DNA of 33,963 nt, taken from assembly GCA_027080125.1 (NCBI GenBank), contig JALWSW010000235.1, positions 1 through 33,963 on the forward strand, read 5' to 3'. A program made the position numbers and the translations under genes. The DNA comes from Campylobacterales bacterium. GTDB lineage: Bacteria; Campylobacterota_A; Desulfurellia; JAADFJ01. The notes below the pieces were generated by a model, which was not told the DNA's origin, searched no databases, and was given only the letters and a program-made list of their open reading frames with translations. Shown here piece after piece: positions 1 through 8,312 of the stretch (within the stretch, counting starts at the first letter, position 1; each line of letters opens with the position of its first letter).

Positions 1-1
1 G

Positions 2-1288
2 GATCTGATAAGGGCTGATTCCGGACAGGTCATAGGTGTTGTGACGTGGAATATGGTTGATGGCGGCATCAATATCTTTTTTGGCAAAGCTGTGATATTT
101 GCTACCGGTGGCAACACAAGAAACTTCAGAACAAACACCAATGCTCATATCAATACCGGTGATGGATTATCTATTGTGATGCGTGCAGGAATTCCAGTTG
201 AGGACCCTGAATATATTCAGTTTCATCCGACCGGAATTTATGGGATCGGCAATCTTATTACCGAAGGAGTAAGAGGAGAAGGAGGATACCTTCTTAATTC
301 CGAAGGTGAGCGCTTTATGAAAAAATACGCTCCGCACGTTCTTGATCTTGCAAGTAGGGATGTTGTCAGTCGAGGTATGGCTCAGGAAATAAGAGATGGA
401 AGAGGCGTAGGACCTAAAAAAGATCATATGCTTTTAAAACTTGATCATCTCGGGCATGATTTTATCATGGATAAATTGCCCGGTATATGGGAATTGACAT
501 ATAAATTTACCGGTATTGACTGTACCAAGGATCCAATTCCGGTTGAGCCGACTGCTCATTATCATATGGGAGGAATTCCTACAAACCTGTTTGCTCAGGT
601 TGTTGTTCCTGAGGGAGATGAGTATGAAAAACCAATTCCGGGTTTTTACGCTGCGGGAGAATGTGCCTGCGCATCTGTTCACGGTTCCAACAGATTAGGC
701 AGCAATTCGATGCTTGATCTTGTGGTAACAGGAACTCAGGCAGGGCGTCAGGCATCCAAATGGATACTTGAGAATGACATTGAGCTTCCGACGCCTCCGG
801 TTGAATATCTTGCCGATAAAACCGCCGGTGATACCATAAAAAAGATTAACAATCTGTTTGATTCGGATGGCAGCGTAAAGATGGATGAGATATGGGAAAA
901 GCTTCGCGATAGTATGTCGAACAATATGGGCGTCTTCAGAACCGAAGAAAGCCTTACAAATCAACTAAATCTTTTGGCTGATTTGAGAGAAAAATATAAA
1001 AATATTGGCATACAGGATAAGGGACTGTCGTTTAATCTTGATCTTATCGAGACACTGGAGTTAGGTTCGCTGCTGGATGTTTCTCTTGTCGAAACCGCGG
1101 CGGCTTTAAACAGAACCGAAAGCAGAGGCGCTCATTACAGGGATGATTATCCGGAGCGAAATGATAAAGAATGGTTGAACCATACCTTAACCTTCTTGAA
1201 TGATGATAAGGTTGAAATTAAATACAAGCCTGTACGCATGAAAGCTATCACAGCTCCTACATTTCAACCTAAAAAACGTGTTTACTAA
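2..1288 (+). CDS. sdhA: Succinate dehydrogenase/fumarate reductase flavoprotein subunit, 5'-truncated
   Basis: This is the FAD-bearing catalytic subunit that interconverts succinate and fumarate. The frame is open from base 2, so the gene starts upstream of the window; 428 residues are visible and roughly the first 150-200 (FAD-binding N-terminus, flavinylated His) are missing. Visible landmarks are the HPTG motif near visible residue 75, GVRGEGG, RDVVSR (the active-site Arg region), PTAHYHMGGI, and the FAD-contacting GSNRLGSNSMLDLVVTG. The C-terminal helical domain follows and ends in RVY. sdhB begins 12 bases downstream behind a good ribosome binding site, so the two are co-transcribed; membrane anchor genes are not in view. 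Subunit family is certain. Whether the complex works as Sdh or Frd in vivo cannot be told from this fragment. Confidence 0.95.
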   Translation, partial: DLIRADSGQVIGVVTWNMVDGGINIFFGKAVIFATGGNTRNFRTNTNAHINTGDGLSIVMRAGIPVEDPEYIQFHPTGIYGIGNLITEGVRGEGGYLLNSEGERFMKKYAPHVLDLASRDVVSRGMAQEIRDGRGVGPKKDHMLLKLDHLGHDFIMDKLPGIWELTYKFTGIDCTKDPIPVEPTAHYHMGGIPTNLFAQVVVPEGDEYEKPIPGFYAAGECACASVHGSNRLGSNSMLDLVVTGTQAGRQASKWILENDIELPTPPVEYLADKTAGDTIKKINNLFDSDGSVKMDEIWEKLRDSMSNNMGVFRTEESLTNQLNLLADLREKYKNIGIQDKGLSFNLDLIETLELGSLLDVSLVETAAALNRTESRGAHYRDDYPERNDKEWLNHTLTFLNDDKVEIKYKPVRMKAITAPTFQPKKRVY

Positions 1289-1300
1289 GGGAGGCAGATA

Positions 1301-2023
1301 ATGTCATTAGCCGTAGGTGATAAAATTACATTCAGAATTGCGCGCTTTAATCCTGAGACTGACAAAAAGGAACATTATGAGGATTATGAGGTAGAGTATA
1401 GAAAAGACGGGATGATGGTTCTTGACGGATTAAATCAGATAAGGTGGGAGCAAGACGGAACATTGTCATATCGAAGAAGTTGCAGAGAAGGTGTGTGCGG
1501 TTCTGACGGGATGAATATAAACGGTGTCAATATGGTTTCATGCATGACGCATATCTCCGATCTCAAAAGCAGCGTTATAACAATAAGGCCGCTTCCCGGT
1601 TTTCCCGTTGTAAAAGATCTTGTTTGCGATATGACCGATTTCTTTAATAAATATTATGTTGTAAAACCGTATCTGGTTGAGAAAACCCCGCCACCGGGCG
1701 AGGAAAGACTTCAATCAATTGAGGACAGAGACAAACTCAACGGACTTTATGAGTGTATTTTGTGTGCCTGTTGCTCAAGCTCGTGTCCGTCTTATTGGGC
1801 TGACCCGGATTATCTTGGTCCATCTGCGCTGATAAATGCGGCGAGGTTTGTTTTTGATTCCCGCGATGAAGGCAAAGACGAACGTCTTGATATTCTGAAT
1901 GATAAACATGGCGTCTGGAGATGTCATACTATAATGAACTGCATTCCTGCTTGCCCTAAAGAGCTGAATCCAACTAAAGCCATAGCGGCTTTGCAACAGG
2001 CTATAGTAAGCAGGAAATATTAA
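1301..2023 (+). CDS. sdhB: Succinate dehydrogenase/fumarate reductase iron-sulfur subunit
   Basis: This 240-residue subunit carries electrons between the flavin of SdhA and the quinone site. All three cluster motifs are present. The [2Fe-2S] set is C61, C66, D69 and C81, with Asp where many homologues have a third Cys; the same replacement is known in E. coli SdhB. The [4Fe-4S] set is C152, C155, C158 with C162 before Pro, and the [3Fe-4S] region is C208, C214, C218 in CHTIMNCIPACPK. Length is close to E. coli SdhB (238). The ATG follows GGGAGG at a normal distance. It is the last gene of the sdh operon, since a strong hairpin terminator begins 24 bases after its stop codon. Confidence 0.96.
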   Translation: MSLAVGDKITFRIARFNPETDKKEHYEDYEVEYRKDGMMVLDGLNQIRWEQDGTLSYRRSCREGVCGSDGMNINGVNMVSCMTHISDLKSSVITIRPLPGFPVVKDLVCDMTDFFNKYYVVKPYLVEKTPPPGEERLQSIEDRDKLNGLYECILCACCSSSCPSYWADPDYLGPSALINAARFVFDSRDEGKDERLDILNDKHGVWRCHTIMNCIPACPKELNPTKAIAALQQAIVSRKY

Positions 2024-2047
2024 ACCGGTTTCATAGATTTAAGAATC

Positions 2048-2086
2048 AAAAGAGCCCCTGTAAAATTACAGAGGCTCTTTTTTCTT
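2048..2086 (+). terminator. Intrinsic terminator after sdhB
   Basis: A 15-base stem (AAAGAGCCCCTGTAA against TTACAGAGGCTCTTT, one C/A mismatch) closes a 3-base loop and runs into a T-rich tail. It lies just after the sdhB stop and insulates the sdh operon from typA. Confidence 0.88.
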
Positions 2087-2182
2087 GTCACTTGGAAAGT
2101 ATTAGCAGAGCGTCAGCCTCCTTACGCCCAATACCAGAGATCCAGCACATATCATTTTACCAAAAACCTAATGACTAACTAT

Positions 2183-2260
2183 GAGATTGCCACACTTACT
2201 TGCGTTGTGTGCAATGACGTCCGAACCAGTCACTGCGAGGCTTAGCCGACGCAGTCCCAA
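2183..2260. repeat. Degenerate REP-like palindromic repeat
   Basis: GAGATTGC at 2183 and GCAATGACG at 2211 face each other around a CACAC/GTGTG hairpin. They are followed by a second inverted-looking unit, GTCACTGCGAGGC, with GCCGACGCAGT. The words resemble the ends of a common bacterial intergenic repeat family whose arms read roughly GAGATTGC...GCAATGACG. Only one imperfect copy is visible here, so membership in a genome-wide family is inference from memory of such sequences. Confidence 0.4.
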
Positions 2261-2279
2261 ACTCTTGTCACTGCGATCC

Positions 2280-2299
2280 AGCACTTTTGCAGAAGTGCT
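2280..2299. repeat. Short hairpin in the sdhB-typA gap
   Basis: AGCACTT at 2280-2286 pairs with AAGTGCT at 2293-2299 around a 6-base loop. No T-run follows on either strand, so it is not a typical terminator. It may be part of the decayed repeat next to it. Confidence 0.4.
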
Positions 2300-2384
2300 T
2301 GATAAACAGTCTCATAAAAAATTCCAAATGGTACAGATAAGACCCGTATGTTTTGCCTAACATGGCGGATTTGATATCGTTCTA

Positions 2385-2412
2385 TTGACAATTAAAGTAA
2401 GTTTCCTAATAT
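2385..2412 (+). promoter_or_regulatory. Sigma70-like promoter for the typA operon
   Basis: A perfect TTGACA at 2385-2390 is followed after 16 bases by TAATAT at 2407-2412 (4 of 6 to the -10 consensus). Predicted transcription starts near 2418-2420, just ahead of the AGGAGG (2421-2426) used by typA, giving a very short 5' leader. Confidence 0.55.
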
Positions 2413-2432
2413 CTTTTCTCAGGAGGAGTTAA

Positions 2433-4253
2433 TTGAAAATAAAAAATATTGCGATAATAAGTCATGTGGATCATGGAAAAACTACGCTTGTTGATTGTCT
2501 GTTGCGTTTTTCCGGTAATCTCAGGGAAACAGGAGAGCGCATACTGGATTCCAACGAGCTTGAGCGTGAAAAAGGGATAACCATACTTTCAAAGGTTGCA
2601 TCGGTTCGATATAAAGATTATAAAATCAATATTGTCGATACGCCCGGGCATGCGGATTTCGGCGGCGAGGTCGAGCGCATATTGAATATGGTTGACGGGG
2701 TTTTTCTTCTTGTGGATGCGGTTGAAGGTCCTATGCCTCAAACAAAGTTTCTTCTCGGGAAGGCTTTAAAATACGGATTTCTGCCAATAGTTGTCATCAA
2801 CAAAATAGACAAGAAGGACGCGATGCCTGATGAGATTGCCGGCAGGGTTTTTGATCTGTTTTATAATTTAGGCGCCAGCTCAGAGCAGCTCGATTTTCCC
2901 ATTCTCTATACTTCAGCCAAAAGGGGCTATGCGCTTTATGAACTTTCAGATGAGAGAAAGGACTTTGTGCCGTTTTTTGAAACCGTAATAAAATATGTTC
3001 CGGCTCCGCAATCAGACAGCGAAAAACCGCTTCAACTTCAGATAAGCCTTATCGATTATGATGAATATCTCGGAAGGCTTGGCATAGGCAGGATTAAAAA
3101 CGGAGTGATTGGAATAAACGAATCAATTCTTGCGGTCTATCCTGACGGGAAACGCGAGAATGCAAGAATTATAAAGCTTTTTGGTTTTCAGGGCAACAAG
3201 CGGGTTGCAATTGAGAAGGCATCCGCAGGCGATATTGTGGCAGTAAGCGGAATTTCCGATATTGATGTCGGGGTTACTCTGACTGATGTTTCCCACCCGA
3301 TGCCGCTTGAGCCGTTTCATATCGACGAGCCGACCCTCTCAGCCATATTTTCTGTCAATGACAGCCCGTTTGCGGGCAAGGACGGGAAATATGTTACGGC
3401 AAACAAGCTGAAGGAGCGCCTTATAAAGGAGGCAAGAACCAATGTGAGCATACGATATCGCGAGCTTGACTCCAACAGATATGAGATAGTAACAAGAGGA
3501 GAGCTTCAGCTTGCCGTGATTATGGAGCAGATGAGAAGAGAAGGATATGAATTTTCGGTATCGGCTCCGAGGGTGGTTATTAAAGAGGAAAATGGAAAAA
3601 GATTGGAACCGATACTTAACTTCACCGCTGAGGTGAGTCCTGATTATGTGGGTGCGGTTATAGAGGAGCTTTCCAGAAGAAAAGCCTCGATAAATAATAT
3701 AGAACAGGTTTCCGAAAATATGTCAAGAATCACAGGCACAATTCCAACAAGAGGATCGCTTGGCTATCATCACCGGTTTTTAACCGATACTCACGGAGAG
3801 GGAATTATCTATTTCAGTTTCAACGGCTATCAGGAATACAAAGGTGAGATTAACACCAAAAAATACCACTCTCTGGCAGCGTTTGAGACCGGACGTGTAA
3901 CTTCGTATGCTCTCAATAATCTGGAAAAGCGAGGCGAGTTTTATGTTGCGCCCGGGGATCAGGTGTATCAGGGACAGATTGTCGGTTTTACCGCCGTTGA
4001 TCATGATATTGACATAAATGTATGCAAGAAAAAGAACCTGACTAATATGAGAGCGGCAGCAGCCGATGAAACGGTGGTGATAAAGCCTCCGGTAAAGTTT
4101 AATCTTGAGAAGGCGCTTGAAATTGTAGCAGATGATCAAGAGATTGAGGTGACTCCCAATGCAATTCGTCTGCGCTTTAAGGTTTTGAATCCGAATGCAA
4201 GAAAAAAGATTGCAAAAGGAAAGGAGTGGCGAGGTGAGAGTTCTGTCGCTTGA
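2433..4253 (+). CDS. typA: Ribosome-associated GTPase TypA/BipA
   Basis: TypA is a translational GTPase of the EF-G/LepA family that acts in 50S subunit assembly and stress adaptation. At 606 residues it matches the E. coli protein (607). GTPase motifs are in order: HVDHGKTT (11-18), EREKGITIL (44-52), DTPGH (69-73), NKID (123-126) and SAK (161-163). Domain II, the EF-G III/V-like domains and the TypA-specific C-terminal domain follow. The start is TTG, chosen because AGGAGG lies 6 bases upstream and translation begins MKIKNIAIISHVDHGKT, as in the family. It is the first gene of a long + strand operon and its last 20 bases overlap ruvX. Confidence 0.97.
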   Translation: MKIKNIAIISHVDHGKTTLVDCLLRFSGNLRETGERILDSNELEREKGITILSKVASVRYKDYKINIVDTPGHADFGGEVERILNMVDGVFLLVDAVEGPMPQTKFLLGKALKYGFLPIVVINKIDKKDAMPDEIAGRVFDLFYNLGASSEQLDFPILYTSAKRGYALYELSDERKDFVPFFETVIKYVPAPQSDSEKPLQLQISLIDYDEYLGRLGIGRIKNGVIGINESILAVYPDGKRENARIIKLFGFQGNKRVAIEKASAGDIVAVSGISDIDVGVTLTDVSHPMPLEPFHIDEPTLSAIFSVNDSPFAGKDGKYVTANKLKERLIKEARTNVSIRYRELDSNRYEIVTRGELQLAVIMEQMRREGYEFSVSAPRVVIKEENGKRLEPILNFTAEVSPDYVGAVIEELSRRKASINNIEQVSENMSRITGTIPTRGSLGYHHRFLTDTHGEGIIYFSFNGYQEYKGEINTKKYHSLAAFETGRVTSYALNNLEKRGEFYVAPGDQVYQGQIVGFTAVDHDIDINVCKKKNLTNMRAAAADETVVIKPPVKFNLEKALEIVADDQEIEVTPNAIRLRFKVLNPNARKKIAKGKEWRGESSVA

Positions 4254-4656
4254 TGTAGGTGATAGAACTGTGGGAGTTGCGGTAAGCGATCCCACCGGTG
4301 TTATAGCTACCCCTGTTGTTACTATAAAAAGAGGGGAAAGCGTTGATAGGGATATTGAGGAGATTGTATCTTTGGCAAATGCTTATGAGGTTGGTGAGAT
4401 TGTAGTCGGCTTGCCTATTAGCTTGGGAAACAGGCAGACGGCTCAGACACGGAAAGTAACCGAATTCACAGAAAGATTAAAAGAATCCATACAGATTCCG
4501 GTGGTTTATTATGATGAGCGCTATACCACTAAAATCGCTCATTCGGTACTTTATGAGGCTGGCATCAAAAGTAGACATCACAAAAAGGTTGTAGACCAAC
4601 TGTCTGCGGTAATTATACTTGAGGATTTTCTGGAATCTCGCCGTAATCGGAATTGA
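4234..4656 (+). CDS. ruvX: Putative pre-16S rRNA nuclease / Holliday junction resolvase-like protein RuvX (YqgF)
   Basis: This YqgF-family RNase H-fold protein is known in E. coli for maturation of the 16S rRNA 5' end. The GTG start at 4234 is preferred over upstream codons because AAGGAG sits 7 bases before it, giving a normal 140-residue product. Acidic active-site positions are visible: D7 in LSLDVGDRTVGVAVSD, the DER at 94-96, and D121 in VDQLSAVIILEDFL. It overlaps typA by 20 bases and mltG by 4 bases, so translation is probably coupled. The name RuvX reflects a proposed resolvase role, which is less well supported than rRNA processing. Confidence 0.9.
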   Translation: MRVLSLDVGDRTVGVAVSDPTGVIATPVVTIKRGESVDRDIEEIVSLANAYEVGEIVVGLPISLGNRQTAQTRKVTEFTERLKESIQIPVVYYDERYTTKIAHSVLYEAGIKSRHHKKVVDQLSAVIILEDFLESRRNRN

Positions 4657-5579
4657 AAAAGATACTTATAATTCAGATAGCTTTCGGAATAGTAATAACG
4701 GCGTCCTTAGGGCTTGTATTGCTGAAATATATCTCATATTTTCATCAAAAAATCGATGTGGCAGAAGTGCGTGTTGTGGTGAAAAAGAATGAGCCTGTAA
4801 GCAAGCTGATAAAAGAGCTCGGCAAAAAGGGCGTAATCAGAAATCCGTCCTGGCTATGGTATTACTACAAGGTTGCAAAAACAAATATTCAGGCTGGAGT
4901 TTACCGTTTTTCAGGGAAAATATCTCCGTTTGATGTTGTAAAAAAATTAAAAGAGGGCAAGGTAGAGACGATTTCTTTGACCTTTCCTGAAGGGATCACC
5001 GCTCAGGAGGTCATCAGAAAGCTTGAGGAAAACAAGGTGATAGAAAGAGGAGCGATAGGGAAAGAGATCTATCCTTTTCTGGAGGGCTATCTTTTTCCCG
5101 ATACATATCAATTTAAAATAGGAGAAGGAGCCAGAAAGGCGATTGAAAAGATGATTGTTCGTTTTCAGCAAAAAATGAAACGGTTTGGCTTTGCCGATAA
5201 GCAGCTGAGAGAGAACCTAATCATTGCATCTTTGATTGAAAAAGAATCGGTTTCAGACGGAGCAAAGGTAAGTGAGGTAATACATAACAGGTTAAAGCTC
5301 AATATGCCGCTTGGATTGGATTCGGCTTTGGAGTATGCTCTTGGCAGAACCAGGCTGAAACGTTCCGATTTTTACCTTGATACGCCTTATAATCTTTACA
5401 AAAGAAAAGGTTTGCCTCCTACGCCTATATGCAATCCGTCTCTAAAGGCAATCGAATATTCCAATGATGCACCCTCAGGCAACCTGTTGTATTTTTTGAG
5501 CTATAACGGATCGACCTTCTTCTTTACAAACTATAGGAAGGAAAAAGAATGGATAAGAACGCGCAGCCGCAGAAATTAG
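4653..5579 (+). CDS. mltG: Endolytic murein transglycosylase MltG
   Basis: MltG cleaves nascent peptidoglycan glycan strands and is thought to set their length. The 308-residue protein has an N-terminal membrane segment (about 4-26) and a periplasmic YceG domain. The family landmarks are EGYLFPDTY (144-152), ASLIEKES with E196 as the likely catalytic Glu, and DTPYNLY followed by GLPPTPICNPS. The TTG start at 4653 overlaps the ruvX stop as TTGA. A ruvX-mltG order is common in bacteria. The 3' end overlaps miaB by 31 bases, and the last few residues are very basic. Confidence 0.93.
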   Translation: MKKILIIQIAFGIVITASLGLVLLKYISYFHQKIDVAEVRVVVKKNEPVSKLIKELGKKGVIRNPSWLWYYYKVAKTNIQAGVYRFSGKISPFDVVKKLKEGKVETISLTFPEGITAQEVIRKLEENKVIERGAIGKEIYPFLEGYLFPDTYQFKIGEGARKAIEKMIVRFQQKMKRFGFADKQLRENLIIASLIEKESVSDGAKVSEVIHNRLKLNMPLGLDSALEYALGRTRLKRSDFYLDTPYNLYKRKGLPPTPICNPSLKAIEYSNDAPSGNLLYFLSYNGSTFFFTNYRKEKEWIRTRSRRN

Positions 5580-6829
5580 CATATATCAAAACATTCGGTT
5601 GTCAGATGAATTTTCATGACAGTGATATCATAGCCGAGCTGCTCAGACAGGCGGATTTTTCGATTGTTGAAAAGGCCGATGATGCGGATACGATAATCTT
5701 TAATACCTGCACCGTCAGAGATCATGCTGAGAACAAATTTTATAGTGAGCTTGGGAGATATTCTAAATCAGGCAAAAAGATTGTTGTTGCCGGATGTCTT
5801 TCGCAGATAGAGGGTCGCGGTTTGATGAGACGAGCTCCGTTTGTGCATGCAGTTGTGGGACCTCAATATATTTATGAGATTCCCTCAATAATTGATGCCG
5901 GAAAGGTCGTGCTTACCGGCGATAATCCTGAATTTTATCTAAATAGTCAACCGAGTGTTGGAAAACTTTCAGCTTCTGTCAATATTATGTATGGCTGCAG
6001 CCGGTTTTGCAGCTATTGTATTGTTCCTTACACAAGGGGTAAAGAGGTTTCACGCAAACCTGAGGATATATACAATGAAATAAACGGTATTGCTCAGGCT
6101 GGAGCGCGTGAGATTATTCTGCTTGGTCAGAATGTAAATGCATACAGATACGAAGAGACCGATTTTGCCGCCTTGCTTAAGATGGTTGCAAAAATTCCAG
6201 GCATTTCCAGGATAAAGTTTCTCTCGCCCAATCCGGCAAGCATGACCGACAGGCAGATAAGAGAAATCGGATCTATACCTAAATGTGTACCGCATATCCA
6301 TCTTCCGCTTCAATCCGGCTCGGATAGAATTCTCAAACTTATGAAGCGCGGTTACAACAGCAAAACCTATATGAAAAAGGTTGAAAAAATTGAAAATTAT
6401 ATTAAAGATGCTATATTAACAACTGACATTATTGTTGGTTTCCCGACCGAAACCGAAGATGATTTTCGGCAGACACTAAAAATCGTTGGAGATGTTGGGT
6501 TTTTCAACAGTTTTATGTTTTGCTACTCTAAAAGAAGAGGCACGGAGGCAAGTTTGATGGAATCTCAGGTTGACACGGAGTTATCGAAGGAGAGGCTTGC
6601 AAGATTGATGGAGTTTCAGGAAAAGATAACTGCAAAGAAACTGACAAAATATAAAGGGCGGATTGTGTCGGTGTTTGTGGATAAACGGAAAAAAGGCGGA
6701 TTTTCAGGAAGAACCCGACAGGATATTGTTGTTAATATAGAAAGCGACAAAGAACTTTTTGGGAAATTTGTTCCGATTGAGATTTATGAGATATCAAAGC
6801 ATACATTGAAAGGGCGTGAAATTGCGTGA
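5549..6829 (+). CDS. miaB: tRNA-2-methylthio-N6-dimethylallyladenosine synthase MiaB
   Basis: MiaB is a radical-SAM methylthiotransferase that modifies A37 of tRNAs reading UNN codons. The 426-residue protein shows the N-terminal cluster cysteines C18, C54 and C83 (TFGCQMN, NTCTVRDHAENK, AGCLSQ) and the radical-SAM triad C150, C154 and C157 in YGCSRFCSYCIVPYTRG. A C-terminal TRAM domain follows. The TFGCQMN and YTRGKEVSR signatures favour MiaB over MtaB or RimO. The ATG is preceded by AGGAAGG and lies inside the end of mltG. The 3' end overlaps the next gene slightly. Confidence 0.95.
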   Translation: MDKNAQPQKLAYIKTFGCQMNFHDSDIIAELLRQADFSIVEKADDADTIIFNTCTVRDHAENKFYSELGRYSKSGKKIVVAGCLSQIEGRGLMRRAPFVHAVVGPQYIYEIPSIIDAGKVVLTGDNPEFYLNSQPSVGKLSASVNIMYGCSRFCSYCIVPYTRGKEVSRKPEDIYNEINGIAQAGAREIILLGQNVNAYRYEETDFAALLKMVAKIPGISRIKFLSPNPASMTDRQIREIGSIPKCVPHIHLPLQSGSDRILKLMKRGYNSKTYMKKVEKIENYIKDAILTTDIIVGFPTETEDDFRQTLKIVGDVGFFNSFMFCYSKRRGTEASLMESQVDTELSKERLARLMEFQEKITAKKLTKYKGRIVSVFVDKRKKGGFSGRTRQDIVVNIESDKELFGKFVPIEIYEISKHTLKGREIA

Positions 6830-7265
6830 GATAGCGATCGTTGATACGGTTTTTGATGAGATTAACAACTGTGCCTATCTGATTTTAAGAGATGCCGACG
6901 AGCATTTTCAACTTCAGGTAACCAAAGATATCGGTAAAAAGGTAGCGTTGCTTTTATACAATGCATTTCCTAGCGATGAGAAGAGTATATACAGTAGTTT
7001 TGTAAAACTTGTTAATGAGTTTGGTTTTCAAATTATCTCGGTTATATTGCTGCCTAATCTGAAAAGCGGTGACCTTGCCAGAATAGTTATATCCAATGGT
7101 GAGCAAACCATAGAACTATTTATCGACAGCGAAGATGCAATTTTGGTTGCGCTTATCTCCTCGGCGGTAATTTTTATCGATTATGATGAGGAAAGGGAAG
7201 AAAAGGAAGACATCGAAAAGACTCTTCTATCCAATTGGTATAATTTTTTCTCAAAGGTTTTGTGA
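6822..7265 (+). CDS. Divergent bifunctional nuclease (BFN/DUF151) domain protein
   Basis: A roughly 147-residue protein with the size and C-terminal pattern of BFN-domain proteins: an alpha/beta region, then FIDSEDAILVALISSAVIFI where typical members carry RPSDAIALA. The canonical RPSDA is only partly kept and the N-terminal EA.AIA-type motif is hard to find, so it is a distant member. BFN genes often follow miaB in deltaproteobacterial genomes, which supports the call. The start is either TTG at 6822 (AAAGGG 7 bases upstream, preferred) or GTG at 6816, and it overlaps miaB either way. The biochemical role is unproven for this lineage and loss of key residues could mean loss of nuclease activity. 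Confidence 0.6.
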   Translation: MREIAIVDTVFDEINNCAYLILRDADEHFQLQVTKDIGKKVALLLYNAFPSDEKSIYSSFVKLVNEFGFQIISVILLPNLKSGDLARIVISNGEQTIELFIDSEDAILVALISSAVIFIDYDEEREEKEDIEKTLLSNWYNFFSKVL

Positions 7266-7307
7266 AGACAAGATTCTATTCAATCGATTATCCTGAAACT
7301 TTTTTAT

Positions 7308-8312
7308 ATGCTAAATCGATATTATGATAATTTTTTGAATCCCAGAGCCGTCAGGTCAGATGATGCCAAAAGATGGAAGTCTGAGGCTGATGATCCTATA
7401 CGCACTCCGTATGCGGTTGATCGCGATCGCATTCTTTATAGCAAGGCGTTCAGAAGATTGAAACATAAAACACAGGTTTTTATTGCTCCGGAAGGAGATC
7501 ATTTTATCAGCCGGCTGACTCACACCCTGGAGGTATCGCAGATTGCCAGAACCATAGCAAAGGGACTGAGACTTAATGAAGAACTGTGTGAGGCAATTGC
7601 ACTGGGGCATGATCTCGGGCACACCCCTTTTGGTCATGCAGGCGAGGAGGCTTTGAAAGAGATAACCGGAGGAAGTTTTACTCACGCAAGGCAGTCTTTG
7701 CGTGTTATTGATAAGATTGAGAATGGCGGGGCAGGTTTAAATCTTACTTTTCAGACAAGAAACGGGATAGCGCTTCATTCAAAAGGGCAGGGTGCCATTA
7801 TTTCTTCAGATAATAAGATGATGCCCAACACCCTTGAAGGTCAGATAGTCAGAATTGCTGATATCATTGCATACACAAATCATGATACCGCGGATGCGAT
7901 ACGTTCCTCTTTGATTACCGAAGAGCAGCTTCCGCTTGAGGTAAAAGAGCTTTTGGGTCGAACCCATTCGAAGCGAATTGCCACGATGGTAATAGATGTA
8001 ATTAAGAGTACAACAAAAAACGGTTACAAGCAGGTTACAATGAGCGATAATCTGCTTGAGGCGCTGAGTCTTTTCAGATCATTTTTATACAAAACGGTTT
8101 ATCAGCATAATGAGGTTAAACGGGAGGCTGAAAAGGCAAAGAAGATTGTTAAAGAGCTGTTTTATTATATTTATGAAAATGAGAAAACTTTTTTAAATAA
8201 AAAAGACAGGATGCAGGCGGTCGTGGATTATATTTCAGGAATGACGGACCAGTTTGCCATCAACTATTATAAGTCCTGTTTTATACCAAAACCTTGGAGA
8301 GAAAATGAGTGA
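7308..8312 (+). CDS. dgt: Deoxyguanosinetriphosphate triphosphohydrolase-like HD protein
   Basis: This HD-superfamily enzyme of the dGTPase type hydrolyses dNTPs to nucleoside and triphosphate. At 334 residues it belongs to the short dGTPase-like class rather than the roughly 500-residue E. coli Dgt. Metal ligands are visible as H72 (RLTHTLEVSQ), H101-D102 (LGHDLGHTPFGH) and D185 (RIADIIAYTNHD). The ATG at 7308 has no clear Shine-Dalgarno sequence, and an in-frame stop (that of the preceding gene) excludes earlier starts. The 42-base gap before it is the largest in this operon. Its stop overlaps the guaA start by 8 bases. Substrate range (dGTP only or several dNTPs) cannot be read from sequence. 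Confidence 0.9.
   Translation: MLNRYYDNFLNPRAVRSDDAKRWKSEADDPIRTPYAVDRDRILYSKAFRRLKHKTQVFIAPEGDHFISRLTHTLEVSQIARTIAKGLRLNEELCEAIALGHDLGHTPFGHAGEEALKEITGGSFTHARQSLRVIDKIENGGAGLNLTFQTRNGIALHSKGQGAIISSDNKMMPNTLEGQIVRIADIIAYTNHDTADAIRSSLITEEQLPLEVKELLGRTHSKRIATMVIDVIKSTTKNGYKQVTMSDNLLEALSLFRSFLYKTVYQHNEVKREAEKAKKIVKELFYYIYENEKTFLNKKDRMQAVVDYISGMTDQFAINYYKSCFIPKPWRENE

Larger units (their letters stand above)
2024..2432. other. Non-coding region between sdhB and typA
   Basis: About 400 bases with no convincing gene. In order it holds the sdhB terminator, an unremarkable stretch (2090-2180), a hairpin-rich block resembling a decayed intergenic repeat (about 2183-2300), and the typA promoter and ribosome binding site (2385-2427). 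The promoter and repeat are listed separately. Confidence 0.7.

Noticed and set aside
1484..1545. Missing third cysteine in the SdhB [2Fe-2S] motif as a sign of a defective cluster.
   Set aside because: Asp at this position is known in E. coli SdhB and supports a working cluster.
3780..4295. A 171-codon open frame on the minus strand opposite the end of typA and the start of ruvX.
   Set aside because: Antisense to two well-supported genes, with no recognisable motif or ribosome binding site.
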